DNA from: Siphonodentalium dalli
Taxonomy: Eukaryota; Mollusca; Scaphopoda; Gadilida; Siphonodentaliidae
Assembly: GCA_032622095.1 (NCBI GenBank)
Contig: CP136069.1
Coordinates: 104,188,278 to 104,252,277, forward strand
Reading direction: 5' to 3'
DNA length: 64,000 bases
Shown here: positions 10,359 to 23,100 of the stretch, one piece after another
How positions within the stretch are numbered: the first letter of the stretch is position 1
Layout of the letters: the number at the start of each line of letters is the position of its first letter
Position numbers and translations under genes: made by a program
The notes under the pieces: model-generated
What the model was told of the DNA's origin: nothing
The model's database searches: none
Seen by the model: only the letters and a program-made list of their open reading frames with translations

Positions 10359-12310
10359 GACCAAATGAAAAAAGATGTTTGATTCTCAGGCAATTGTTTT
10401 GGAAAATAAATGCGGGCGCGAGGGTTTTATTTTTATGTTTTATTTTGTTATGCCCACAGACTGGCATAATAAGCGTGGGTTATTATACCTTCCCAAGCAG
10501 GCCTCAGCTCACAAGGCGACTCGGGTGAGATTGTCGCCTTACTGTCGCTGACTTCGCCCTATCGTCGCTCTAAGGCGAAATCGAAGTCGCCTTCAATTTT
10601 AGGGGGATTTTTTTTTTTTCTTAATTTTTTTTCTAGTTTTTTTCCCAGACATGTCTGTATATAGATGAATTGTGGCGGCCATCCCAAAAAGAAACAGACG
10701 ATTCAGAGACAAAGACCCAAGTGTTTAAAATAAAAAATAAAATATGACCTATTGTTTTGTGATCTTTTGTGTTGTTATTCAGTCGCCTTTGTTCGCTTTG
10801 AGGTATAATGAATGTTAATCATGAATGTTTTGACACGCTGAAAACACGATATGTTCGCATCTGTGTTGTTACTGACCATCGTGAGTGTCACAAATAAATG
10901 TTTTAATTAACTTAAAAGACCGCCGTCCCGCTTTTCAGATATAAAAACAATTACGCAATTATCAGAGTATGTTCGCAAGTTCGTTTCGGTAACGCGTCGT
11001 ACTTTTTGAAGAGACCGCGTCCCACTTTTTGAAGAGACCGCTTCTGTAGCCGTAAATAAATGTCAAGTTTATTGCTTTAATCGGATTATACCAGTGATGT
11101 TGGCATTAATTAAGGGAGGCCATTAATTAATAAAAGCTTTAGCAACTCCTTTGTTAGTTAATCCTTATTGTTTATTTTAGCGGACACCCACATTACAGCC
11201 GTGACCACATTAAACTTAAAAAGTTACATGCATCATCTGATCTAGTCCGCAAATCTGACGTTAATTATCAGAGCACGGCTGAATATTTGATTAGTTGGGT
11301 CCACCAACTAAATATGATCATGATTCAGACTGTTAAATGTATAATAACAATTAATTACGCTAATTTCAGATAAAGTCAAAATATTTTAGTTTTATTTCTT
11401 ATTTTAACTTTTTAAATTTTTTATTGATGTTATAAAATAAAGCGATATCTGAAAATTGTCAATATTTGGTAGTCTCCCCACTTCTCCCTGAAGTCTCCCT
11501 AAATTTCCTGAAGTCTCCCTAAATTTCCTGGAGGGAGACTTCAAGTCTCCCTGTTCTGAACCCCTAGGCTGAGGCCTGTTCCCAAGTCCAGAAATTGTAA
11601 GGAGCACTTTGTAATGAATATAAACTAATATAATCTGATATAAAGAATGATAAATTATGACATTGTACTACCCTACCCGTACATCATATAGGGATTACCT
11701 TGACTGATATATAATATTGATATGATTTTTAATATCTGCACAATCATTTTTAACACCAGATATCAGATTCATACAAAAATACGGAGCGTAAATACAGTCA
11801 AAACAAAGATAAAGTGATCTTCCAAACTATCATAGAAAGTCTTGGTTCACTTATTCCACTGACTAATTAGACTGTATATGTACCGCAATGGATGATAGAC
11901 AATAAAACTTAAAAACATGGCCAATATCCACTGATTGTCAAACTGAATTTTTGTTGCATTCCATGTTTGCATTCTCAAATTATTTTTTTGTTCAATATCA
12001 AACTTCGTGCTGACCGCAGATCGAAATGTTCAACAAATTTTACCAATAAACTGGGGGGTTTGGACAGCCTGTGGTGACAATGTACCTGATAGTTATCATT
12101 GCCAACGGTCTTTTGTTGGAAACCCACACATACACTGTTGTATTTAGCTCCTATTTGATATTTGAAACATAAATAATTTCCATGGTACAGTTTCCTATTT
12201 TCATGTTGCGTGGTTTACAACTACGATGAGATGCAAATTGTAATAAAATGGTCCAATGCAAAAAAAAATATTTCCGATGCGGCTATGCCTGAGAATCAAC
12301 ATTTTTTGCC
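10359..12310. mobile_element. PIF/Harbinger-like element, 1.95 kb, TAA target duplication
   Basis: The ends resemble those of the 4386 element: GACCAAATGAAAAAAG inward on the left, and on the right the complement of GGCAAAAAATGTTGATTC. TAA flanks both sides (10,356-10,358; 12,311-12,313). Duplication copy 1 has the corresponding site without the element. The subterminal 'TTCTCAGGC' block is shared with the 4386 element, which makes them one family. No transposase ORF is present. A hAT-like element is nested inside. Confidence 0.75.
10498..11578. mobile_element. hAT-like element, 1.08 kb, nested, 8 bp target duplication
   Basis: The inverted ends are CAGGCCTCAGC. A perfect 8 bp direct repeat TTCCCAAG lies immediately outside both ends (10,490-10,497 and 11,579-11,586). 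The subterminal regions are themselves self-complementary: GGCGAC..GTCGCC phrases at 10,513-10,600 and GGGAGACTT..AAGTCTCCC phrases at 11,465-11,552. An 8 bp duplication with CAG-starting ends is typical of hAT elements. No transposase is encoded. Confidence 0.85.
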
Positions 12311-12339
12311 TAACAGTCATTAATTAAATTATATTAAAC

Positions 12340-12984
12340 TCACAGAAAGCATATCAAATAATATATTATATAATATTCTTTCTGTTTATGGCCGTTTTAG
12401 CGGAGTTGACTATACCAATCGCCTAGGCTGCCCGTATCCTTAAGATTGCTGTTATTGATATCATGCATCCCTGAATTGACGCATCGGTGTTCCACAATTT
12501 TCTAAGCCATGGATCAATTTGAGTTAGTTTTTTTCTTTTTTATATGCTATTTATGAATGTGTTCCAAAATGTTTTTTAAACTGTTTTGGGTTTTCTCTTT
12601 TCTGAAATGGAAAGATCTTGGAAGGTTCAATTACCACCAATAACGGCTTGTTTTCAGAAACGTTTTGTGAAGTAGATATATTGCAGAAATGAGTGAAGAA
12701 TGTATATCGGATATAGCAATAGTTTGGAGTTGGCTATGTGTTGGAAAATTGTTTGGAAAATATCATGATTAGGATAGCCTGTAGATTGAAGCTATTTCAA
12801 AAAATTTCAAATTACTCATTGGTACACCCTACAGGCCACATCCCTCATCTGAATATGACCAGAAATCATGTATATTCAAGGTTCTCCTGTGCTGCCCATT
12901 TCCCTAATAATTACTTGCTTCGTGATTTGCTGCCAGATGAACATCTTTGGATATTAAAGACATATTATGGACTTGTTCGGGTGC
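12340..12984. other. No recognisable gene; fragment of an arm repeat
   Basis: A short stretch at about 12,380-12,420 ('TTCTTTCTGTTTATGGCCGT') matches the outer edge of the large inverted repeat at 13.4 kb and 27.3 kb. The open frame from 12,738 shows no recognised domain. Confidence 0.4.
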
Positions 12985-13375
12985 GTGGAATTTATAAGTT
13001 AGTACTCAGGCAGTATGTCAATATGGGGAATGTAGCAATCTACTAACATCGCCAAAATTTCGAAGATATCAACCATACCACTCCATAGAAAACATCGTCG
13101 GAACTGCGCCCAATTGTAAATATTTACATCTCGATCCGGGACGCAACTATCGGCGATAATCTAACACAAATGATTTCGCCATCGAGAGCCATTGCATTTA
13201 ATTAATATATAAGAATGACAATGTTTATCGTCAATTTGGATTGATATTAGTAACAAATTACTACTTTGAGGAAGATTATTCTCAATTTCTATTTGATCAC
13301 CCAACCGGAGTATTTCACATAACTTTAAGGCAAATGATATTATGCATATTAAGTGGTTATGAGGTAACTCTTCCA
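12985..13375 (+). repeat. Dispersed repeat, partner of 50,505-50,865
   Basis: It is the inverted counterpart of 50,505-50,865. Shared landmarks are 'ACTCAGG', 'AACATCGCC', 'GAAAACATCG', 'TGTAAATATTTACATC', 'CGCAACTATCGGCGATAA', 'CGCCATCGAGAG' and 'GGAGTATTTCACAT'. The identity is clearly above background but interrupted by indels, and no ORF is conserved. Confidence 0.75.
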
Positions 13376-14379
13376 ATTTTGTCTCAATTAATTATCTGTT
13401 AAAGATACGGTCTTGGGTACTGCTGTTAAAATATTCACATCCTTTAAAACTGCCATAAACAGAAAGAATATTAAAATGTAGACAGATCTTGTTCATATGC
13501 CAATCATAAATAACGTGTAGATAGCATGTTATTGTAGTTTGTATGCTTTGTTATGTAAACAAACAGTATGCAAATAGTGTGCGATAAGCAAGACATTCAA
13601 CATCAGGTAGACCCCACTATTTGAACTTGGTTAAAACTGCCACCATGTTGCTTATAACTTACTGGTATAGCCCCTGCTAATCCTTGCCACTCAAAATTTT
13701 GGTGTTGAATGGGTCACTGTGAACCAATCTGTCAAAAATATTGCCGTGGTGTTCAGTGTTTTGCTTATCGCACATCCTGTATGTGCTGTATATAAACAAA
13801 CGATCAGCTCACACAAAGTGTGTTTTATTGATAGTATCGCATTTATACTATCATTATAATATACTTTGGTATATTCTTGAGGAAATGTTCATAATTTGGT
13901 AACTTTTATTTCTAAATGTAACATAAAACCTGTCAGTGCATTTAATACTGAAAGTTAAATAAAAATCTAATAAAATAAACCTCAATGAACAATTTCATTT
14001 TGTATATGCGCCCTATCACCCTTAAGGCTTAATCGTCCTCTGAGTTGAATGCCAGCTGGCAAGATGTAACATAATCTCAACACGAGTGGCTTTATACACT
14101 TCTTCTGCAGCTAATTGACCTTATTTGAATGGCTTACAGCCAAATGATACCCGAGTCAAATGATACCATAAAAAGTTATATCCTAATTAGTCAAATGGTA
14201 CCCAAGATGGTCAAGTCTTTTGATACCTTTTTGAGTCAAATGGTACCTTTATCAAAAACGTTGATTTACATACATTTGATCTCAAAAAGACCTGCATCAA
14301 ATGACTCTGCCATTTTGGGTATAATTTGACCAATTAGCGTATCTCTTTGCAAACAAAAATATGTTACTCATAGTTTTAG

Positions 14380-14720
14380 CTCACCTGAGACAAAGTCTCT
14401 GGTGGAGCTATAGTCATCACTCCTCGTCTGTCCATCCATCCGTCTGTCCGTCCGTCAATAATCGTCTTCTTCTCCAGAATTATTATACCGAATTGGTTCA
14501 TATTTGATGTGGATGTTCCCTAGGTGACTCACATTCAGATTTGTTCAAATGAGGTCACCAGGTCAATTGGTTGCAAAACAAGGGCCATAACTATATTCCT
14601 CTATGGTAATTCTTATAACAACTTCTTGTCTAGACCATTGGGTCGTTTTAGCTTAAATTTGGTATTGAGGGTCCTTGAATGACTGTGGTTCAGATTTGTT
14701 CAAATAGGGTCAAATAGGGG
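14380..14720 (+). repeat. Dispersed repeat with CCGTCTGTCCGTC start
   Basis: It starts 'AGCTCACCTGAGACAAAGTC', has a CCATCCATCCGTCTGTCCGT stretch, then two roughly 155 bp units with 'TTCAGATTTGTTCAAAT..GGTCA'. It is the same family as 1-410. No coding content is seen. Confidence 0.6.
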
Positions 14721-14789
14721 TGGCGCCAGAGACATAACTCCGAAGAAAACAAAATCAGATTTAACTCCTTGATTAATTTAACATAAATT

Positions 14790-15240
14790 TATTTTTATTT
14801 TTTATGTTTACCCATACCATAGTATGGTAAACATAGTGTCGATGTCCGGATTGACCACTCATCATTAGTCCGTCCGTCTGTCTGTCCATAGACACTTTAC
14901 GCATGGTGCGATAACTCAAATATTTTCTATCTGATCGGAACCAAATTTTGTATATCAATTTCTCAGCACAAAAGACAGATCGAGTTCGATTATGGGTTTG
15001 AGCCGACTATTTTAACTGAGTTATGGCCCTTTTTCGAAAACATGTTCACTCTTAAAAAAAAAAATTTGATTGAATTCCTTGCTCAATTTAACAAAAAATA
15101 AAATAAAAATAAATTTTAAATTTTTTTTTTTTTTTTTAAATAATTTAAAAAACAGTTTTTTTTTTAAATTAGCAAAATTTGAAAAAACTAACACCATTAT
15201 AACTCTGCCAGTACCCCGAGTCACCACACCAAATTTCGTT
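14790..15240 (-). mobile_element. Fragment of a GGGCCATAACTC-type element
   Basis: It carries the dyad TTACCATACCATAGTATGG near the outer end, a run of CCGTCCGTCTGTCTGTCC, and on the minus strand the GGGCCATAACTC phrase (about 15,012-15,030) that starts each unit of the arrays at 26.5 kb and 48.8 kb. The A/T-rich tract at 15,050-15,180 interrupts it. Confidence 0.6.
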
Positions 15241-15981
15241 TAAATCGGTCCAAAATCTTGTGTTATGTTCTGGTAAATTTGTTTGGAGCGACATTAAACC
15301 CAATTCACCAATTGAATCCCATGCCTTTGGACTACTTAGCTATTGCTAAGGCTATATTATTTTCTGATGGCTCTTATGCCAATGTGCAGATAAAGAAAGA
15401 TATGGTATCTAATTTTTTTTAAAGTTTCAACAATAAACATCACATGATATTAACAGTAGACTAGAACATCTGTGCTGCATTGCACAGCTGAGTATATCAC
15501 TCTACAGATGGTCTGAGGTCATTATAAATGTCATTGGTTTAATATAGGTGCCAGCCTTCAACATAAACACTGCCTGTGATTTGTTGACTGCTCTGTTATA
15601 TAATTTATATTAATGGGTCAGCAGTGAGGTGTTTTATCTTGATGGCTGTTGTTGGTAGAATTTTATACATTATCATTGTAAACTTAAATTGGATTCTCTT
15701 AACCCAAGTATTCCATGTCCAGGTCACCTTTTCACATTTAACCCAAGGCTGCTGTGGTGCAGCATTACAGATCCTGTACCAGTGCATTCTCTTATATAAA
15801 TGCGAGTGACCCATAAATTCCAATAATTTGTGCTTTGTACATTTGTCTATAATAGTACATGTAACAGTATACTCTATAATTCAACATCAAAACTCTCAGT
15901 TATGATTCCGATCATAGTAATTTACTCTCATCAAGGGATGGGTTAACATCTGCCGATCGTGATCGCCGTCTCGTTTTTTAA

Positions 15982-16373
15982 AGGCCCACTTAATTTTCGA
16001 ACCCCAAATTATATTAAATAAAATATATGCCATATTATATATATTATATTATCAACTTATCTGGTGTAATAAACTGTGGATATGTTGAGTTGCCAACGCG
16101 TTTTGTCATCAAGAATTAAAATATCATATTTTCAATGCAGGGGGAATAACTCTATATATTAAAGATAGAGTTCTTCCCCTTCCATTGGAAAACTTTGAAT
16201 TCTGTTGCATTATGGGTGACAGAGGGGGGAAGTCTTCTATTTATCTGTGGGCATCTTCAAATAGTGGTGAATTATAGCATTTTAATCATATTTTATGGCA
16301 TAGATTGTTATTAAAACCGTATATCAAGTCACTATAAAAATAATAATTGGCGACTTGAAAATTAAGTGGGCCT
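15982..16373. mobile_element. piggyBac-type MITE, 392 bp, TTAA-flanked
   Basis: The inverted ends are AGGCCCACTTAATTTTC, flanked by TTAA at 15,978-15,981 and 16,374-16,377. TTAA duplication is the hallmark of piggyBac insertions. There is no ORF. It sits at the inner edge of the left arm of the giant inverted repeat. The next 340 bp (16,380-16,717) is C-rich then AT-rich and shows nothing recognisable. Confidence 0.8.
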
Positions 16374-16717
16374 TTAAATATGTTAAAAAATTTGAAAAAC
16401 TAACACCATTGTAACATCCGCAGAGTTATGAAAATCTTTAATGAAATCATTGAAACTTTCCCTTTCCATCATCCCCCCCCCCACATGACCCAGACCACCA
16501 CCCTGCCCCCAACCAACAGCACCTCCACCCCATCTCATCTCCTAACTCACCTCTCCCACCAGCAGATTCAGTCAATTGTATTAGCTACAGACAGAGAGAG
16601 TTAATAACACAGTCATCAATTGAGATGTTATCAGGCTGACAGGTATAAACAACTGCTTAGCTAGCACTCATGCCAGTGTGTGTCATTAATATCAAATCAA
16701 AACAAATTATTGTGTTC

Positions 16718-17149
16718 CCAAACCTGAATTTAGTGTGTCTGACATTTGCAGAATGAGGTCCCCAGAGGGTGAATTTAGTTATGCTACCCTGCACAGCAGG
16801 CTAGCATATCCAAATATACTACCCATGGAACTCATTCTGCTTATGCCTCGTCTGGGAAGTATATAGGGTCTTAAATTTACATTTTTCTTACTTTTTTCCG
16901 TCTGTTCAGTTTCTATATCCCCTAATTTGCAGAAGATAAAATGCATAATTGAGGTGCCCAATGCGTGCACATCACCAACTTTAACTGGAGAACTTCAATC
17001 TGATGCTATATCTCCCATAGCAGTTGAGGCTTACACGGAATGAGGTCCCCAGAGGGTGAATTTGGTGATGCTAGCCCGCAGATTGCGTCACTAAATTCAC
17101 CCTTTGGGGACCTCATTCTGCAAATGTCAGACACTATATTCAGGCTTGG
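16718..17149. mobile_element. hAT-like MITE, 432 bp, ~60 bp TIRs
   Basis: The sequence from CAAACCTGAATTTAGTGTG is repeated inverted up to 17,149 over about 60 bp, including the block GAATGAGGTCCCCAGAGGG. That block occurs a third time internally at about 17,040. A 103 bp relative at 44,400-44,502 has a clean 8 bp duplication. Here only part of an 8 bp duplication (TGTTC) can be recognised. Confidence 0.78.
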
Positions 17150-17164
17150 CTGTTCGAATATTAT

Positions 17165-20100
17165 TTTCTAAACAGTGGACTCTACAATATATGTATATGG
17201 GAGTCATAACACTTCTAAAGATGCATTCTTGAGTTGATCATGGCTCCAAAAGTTGAAATATAGCCAATTGAAATTTTGCCCATAGGACTGTTAAACATAC
17301 GGGATTTCTTATACCGGTTTGGTGCCTTATATCGACAACTCTGCGACAGTGGGCCATACAATATATGTACATGGGAGTCATAACACTTAGAAAGAAGCAT
17401 TCTTGGGTTGTTCCTGGCTCCAAAAGTCGAAATATAGCCTATTGAAATTGTGCCCATATGCTAGAAGCGGGTCCTCGGAGGACCAGCTTTTAAACACACG
17501 GGGATTTGTTATACCCGATCTGTAGCGTTATATCGGCAAATATGCGACAGTCGGCCATACAATATATGTACATGAGACTCATAACACTTAGAAAGATGCA
17601 TTCTTGGGTTGATCCTGGCTCCAAAAGTCGAAATATAGCCTATTGAAATTGTGCCCATATGCTAGAAGCGGGTCCTCCGGAGGACCCGCTTTTAAACACA
17701 CGGGGATTTGTTATACCCGATATGTAGCGTTATATCAGCAAATATGCGACAGTGGGCCATACAATATATGTACATGAGAGTCATAACACTTAGAAAGAAG
17801 CATTCTTGGGTTGATCCTGGCTCCAAAAGTCGAAATATAGCCTATTGAAATTGTGCCCATATGCTAGAAGCGGGTCCTCCGGAGGACCCGCTGTTAAACA
17901 CACGGGGATTTCTCATACCGGTTTGGTGCCTTATATGGACAACTCTGCGACAGTGGGCCATACAATATATGTACATGAGAGTCATAACACTTAGAAAGAA
18001 GCATTCTTGGGTTGATCCTGGCTCCAAAAGTCGAAATGTAGCTTATGGAAATTGTGCCCATATGCTAGAAGCGGGTCCTCCGGAGGACCAGCTTTTAAAC
18101 ACACGGGGATTTGTTATACCCGATCTGTAGCGTTATATCAGCAAATATGCGACAGTGGGCCATACAATATATGTACATGAGAGTCATAACACTTAGAAAG
18201 AAGCATTATTGGGTTGATCCTGGCTCCAAAAGTCGAAATATAGCCTATTGAAATTGTGCCCATATGCTAGAAGCGGGTCCTCCGGAGGACCCGCTGTTAA
18301 ACACACGGGGATTTCTCATACCGGTTTGGTGCCTTATATGGACAACTCTGCGACAGTGGGCCATACAATATATGTACATGAGAGTCATAACACTTAGAAA
18401 GAAGCATTCTTGGGTTGATCCTGGCTCCAAAAGTCGAAATGTAGCCTATTGAAATTGTGCCCATATGCTAGAAGCGGGTCCTCCGGAGGACCAGCTTTTA
18501 AACACACGGGGATTTGTTATACCCGATCTGTAGCGTTATATCGGCAAATATGCGACAGTGGGCCATACAATATATGTACATGAGAGTCATACCACTTAGA
18601 AAGATGCATTCTTGGGTTGATCCTGGCTCCAAAAGTCGAAATATAGCCTATTGAAATTTTGCCCATATGCTAGACGCGGGTCCTCCGGAGAACCCGCTGT
18701 TAAACACACGGGGATTTGTTATACCCGATCTGTAGCGTTATATCGGCAAATATGCGACAGTGGGCCATACAATATATATACATGAGAGTCATAACACTTA
18801 GAAAGATGCATTCTTGGGTTGATCCTGGCTCCAAAAGTCGAAATGTAGCCTATTGAAATTGTGCCCATATGCTAGAAGCGGGTCCTCCGGAGGACCCGCT
18901 TTTAAACACACGGGGATTTGTTATACCCGATCTGTAGCGTTATATCAGCAAATATGCGACAGTGGGCCATACAATATATGTACATGAGAGTCATAACACT
19001 TAGAAAGAAGCATTCTTGGGTTGATCCTGGCTCCAAAAGTCGAAATGTACCCTATTGAAATTGTGCCCATATGCTAGAAGCGGGTCCTCCGGAGGACCCG
19101 CTTTTAAACACACGGGGATTTGTTATACCCGATCTGTAGCGTTATATCAGCAAATATGCGACAGTGGGCCATACAATATATGTACATGAGAGTCATAACA
19201 CTTAGAAAGAAGCATTCTTGGGTTGATCCTGGCTCCAAAAGTCGAAATGTAGCCTATTGAAATTGTGCCCATATGCTAGAAGCGGGTCCTCCGGAGGACC
19301 CGCTTTTAAACACACGGGGATTTGTTATACCCGATCTGTAGCGTTATATCAGCAAATGTGCGACAGTGGGCCATACAATATATGTACATGAGAGTCATAA
19401 CACTTAGAAAGAAGCATTCTTGGGTTGATCCTGGCTCCAAAAGTCGAAATATAGCCTATTGAAATTGTGCCCATATGCTAGAAGTGGGTCCTCCGGAGGA
19501 CCCGCTGTTAAACACACGGGGATTTCTCATACCGGTTTGGTGCCTTATATGGACAACTCTGCGACAGTGGGCCATACAATATATGTACATGAGAGTCATA
19601 ACACTTAGAAAGAAGCATTCTTGGGTTGATCCTGGCTCCAAAAGTCGAAATGTAGCCTATTGAAATTGTGCCCATATGCTAGAAGCGGGTCCTCCGGAGG
19701 ACCAGCTTTTAAACACACGGGGATTTGTTATACCCGATCTGTAGCGTTATATCGGCAAATATGCGACAGTGGGCCATACAATATATGTACATGAGAGTCA
19801 TACCACTTAGAAAGATGCATTCTTGGGTTGATCCTGGCTCCAAAAGTCGAAATATAGCCTATTGAAATTTTGCCCATATGCTAGAAGCGGGTCCTCCGGA
19901 GAACCCGCTGTTAAACACACGGGGATTTGTTATACCCGATATGTAGCGTTATATCGGCAAATATGCGACAGTGGGCCATACAATATATATACATGAGAGT
20001 CATAACACTTAGAAAGATGCATTCTTGGGTTGATCCTGGCTCCAAAAGTCGAAATATAGCCTATTGAAATTTTGCCCATATGCTAGAAGCGGGTCCTCCG

Positions 20101-23100
20101 GAGAACCCGCTGTTAAACACACGGGGATTTGTTATACCCGATATGTAGCGTTATATCGGCAAATATGCGACAGTGGGCCATACAATATATATACATGAGA
20201 GTCATAACACTTAGAAAGATGCATTCTTGGGTTGATCTTGGCTCCAAAAGTCGAAATGTAGCCTATTGAAATTGTGCCCATATGCTAGAAGCGGGTCCTC
20301 CGGAGGACCCGCTGTTAAACACACGGCGATTTCTTATACCGGTTTGGTGCCTTATATCGACAACTCTGCGACAGTGGGCCATACAATATATGTACATGAG
20401 AGTCATAACACTTAGAAAGATGCTTTCTTGGGTTGATCTTGACTCCAAAAGTCGAAATGTAGCCTATTGAAATTGTGCCCATATGCTAGAAGCGGGTCCT
20501 CCGGAGGACCAGCTTTTAAACACACGGGGATTTGTTATACCCGATCTGTAGCGTTATATCGGCAAATATGCGACAGTCGACCTTATACAATATATGTACA
20601 TGGGAGCCATAACACTTAGAAAGATGCATTCTTGAGTTGATCCTGGCTCGAAAAGTCGAAATGTAGCTTATGGAAATTGTGCCCATATGCTAGAAGCGGG
20701 TCCTCCGGAGAACCCGCTGTTAAACACACCGCGATTTCTTATACCGGTTTGGTGCCTTATATGGACAACTCTGCGACAGTGGGCCATACAATATATGTAC
20801 ATGAGAGTCATAACACTTAGAAAGATGCATTCTTGGGTTGATCCTGGCTCCAAAAGTCGAAATGTAGCCTATTGAAATTGTGCCCATATGCTAGAAGCGG
20901 GTCCTCCGGAGGACCCGCTTTTAAACACACGGGGATTTGTTATACCCGATCTGTAGCGTTATATCAGCAAATATGCGACAGTGGGCCATACAATATATGT
21001 ACATGAGAGTCATAACACTTAGAAAGAAGCATTCTTGGGTTGATCCTGGCTCCAAAAGTCGAAATGTAGCCTATTGAAATTGTGCCCATATGCTAGAAAC
21101 GGGTCCTCCGGAGGACCCGCTTTTAAACACACGGGGATTTGTTATACCCGATCTGTAGCGTTATATCAGCAAATATGCGACAGTGGGCCATACAATATAT
21201 GTACATGAGAGTCATAACACTTAGAAAGAAGCATTCTTGGGTTGATCCTGGCTCCAAAAGTCGAAATGTAGCCTATTGAAATTGTGCCCATATGCTAGAA
21301 GCGGGTCCTCCGGAGGACCCGCTTTTAAACACACGGGGATTTGTTATACCCGATCTGTAGCGTTATATCAGCAAATGTGCGACAGTGGGCCATACAATAT
21401 ATGTACATGAGAGTCATAACACTTAGAAAGAAGCATTCTTGGGTTGATCCTGGCTCCAAAAGTCGAAATATAGCCTATTGAAATTGTGCCCATATGCTAG
21501 AAGCGGGTCCTCCGGAGGACCCGCTGTTAAACACACGGGGATTTCTCATACCGGTTTGGTGCCTTATATGGACAACTCTGCGACAGTGGGCCATACAATA
21601 TATGTACATGAGAGTCATAACACTTAGAAAGAAGCATTCTTGGGTTGATCCTGGCTCCAAAAGTCGAAATGTAGCCTATTGAAATTGTGCCCATATGCTA
21701 GAAGCGGGTCCTCCGGAGGACCCGCTTTTAAACACACGGGGATTTGTTATACCCGATCTGTAGCGTTATATCAGCAAATATGCGACAGTGGGCCATACAA
21801 TATATGTACATGAGAGTCATAACACTTAGAAAGAAGCATTCTTGGGTTGATCCTGGCTCCAAAAGTCGAAATATAGCCTATTGAAATTGTGCCCATATGC
21901 TAGAAGCGGGTCCTCCGGGGGACCCGCTGTTAAACACACGGGGATTTCTCATACCGGTTTGGTGCCTTATATGGACAACTCTGCGACAGTGGGCCATACA
22001 ATATATGTACATGAGAGTCATAACACTTAGAAAGAAGCATTCTTGGGTTGATCCTGGCTCCAAAAGTCGAAATGTAGCCTATTGAAATTGTGCCCATATG
22101 CTAGAAGCGGGTCCTCCGGAGGACCAGCTTTTAAACACACGGGGATTTGTTATACCCGATCTGTAGCGTTATATCGGCAAATATGCGACAGTGGGCCATA
22201 CAATATATGTACATGAGAGTCATACCACTTAGAAAGATGCATTCTTGGGTTGATCCTGGCTCCAAAAGTCGAAATATAGCCTATTGAAATTTTGCCCATA
22301 TGCTAGAAGCGGGTCCTCCGGAGAACCCGCTGTTAAACACACGGGGATTTGTTATACCCGATATGTAGCGTTATATCGGCAAATATGCGACAGTGGGCCA
22401 TACAATATATATACATGAGAGTCATAACACTTAGAAAGATGCATTCTTGGGTTGATCCTGGCTCCAAAAGTCGAAATATAGCCTATTGAAATTTTGCCCA
22501 TATGCTAGAAGCGGGTCCTCCGGAGAACCCGCTGTTAAACACACGGGGATTTGTTATACCCGATATGTAGCGTTATATCGGCAAATATGCGACAGTGGGC
22601 CATACAATATATATACATGAGAGTCATAACACTTAGAAAGATGCATTCTTGGGTTGATCTTGACTCCAAAAGTCGAAATGTAGCCTATTGAAATTGTGCC
22701 CATATGCTAGAAGCGGGTCCTCCGGAGGACCCGCTGTTAAACACACGGCGATTTCTTATACCGGTTTGGTGCCTTATATCGACAACTCTGCGACAGTGGG
22801 CCATACAATATATGTACATGAGAGTCATAACACGTAGAAAGATGCTTTCTTGGGTTGATCTTGACTCCAAAAGTCGAAATGTAGCCTATTGAAATTGTGC
22901 CCATATGCTAGAAGCGGGTCCTCCGGAGGACCAGCTTTTAAACACACGGGGATTTGTTATACCCGATCTGTAGCGTTATATCGGCAAATATGCGACAGTC
23001 GACCTTATACAATATATGTACATGGGAGCCATAACACTTAGAAAGATGCATTCTTGAGTTGATCCTGGCTCGAAAAGTCGAAATGTAGCTTATGGAAATT

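Larger units (their letters stand above)
13400..15975 (+). repeat. Left arm of a giant inverted repeat flanking the satellite
   Basis: Three blocks match the reverse complement of 25,190-27,370 in order. 13,407-13,680 pairs with 27,070-27,365 (TACTGCTGTTAAAAT, GCCATAAACAGAAA, TTATGTAAACAAAC). 14,790-15,060 pairs with 26,800-27,070 (the GTTTACCATACCATAGTATG dyad, GTCCGTCCGTC, TTCTATCTGATCGGAACC). 15,300-15,975 pairs with 25,190-25,640 (CCATGCCTTTGGACTACTTA through CATCTGCCGATCGTGATCG). About 1 kb here (13,690-14,780) has no counterpart in the right arm. The arms are diverged, so the structure is old. Confidence 0.8.
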
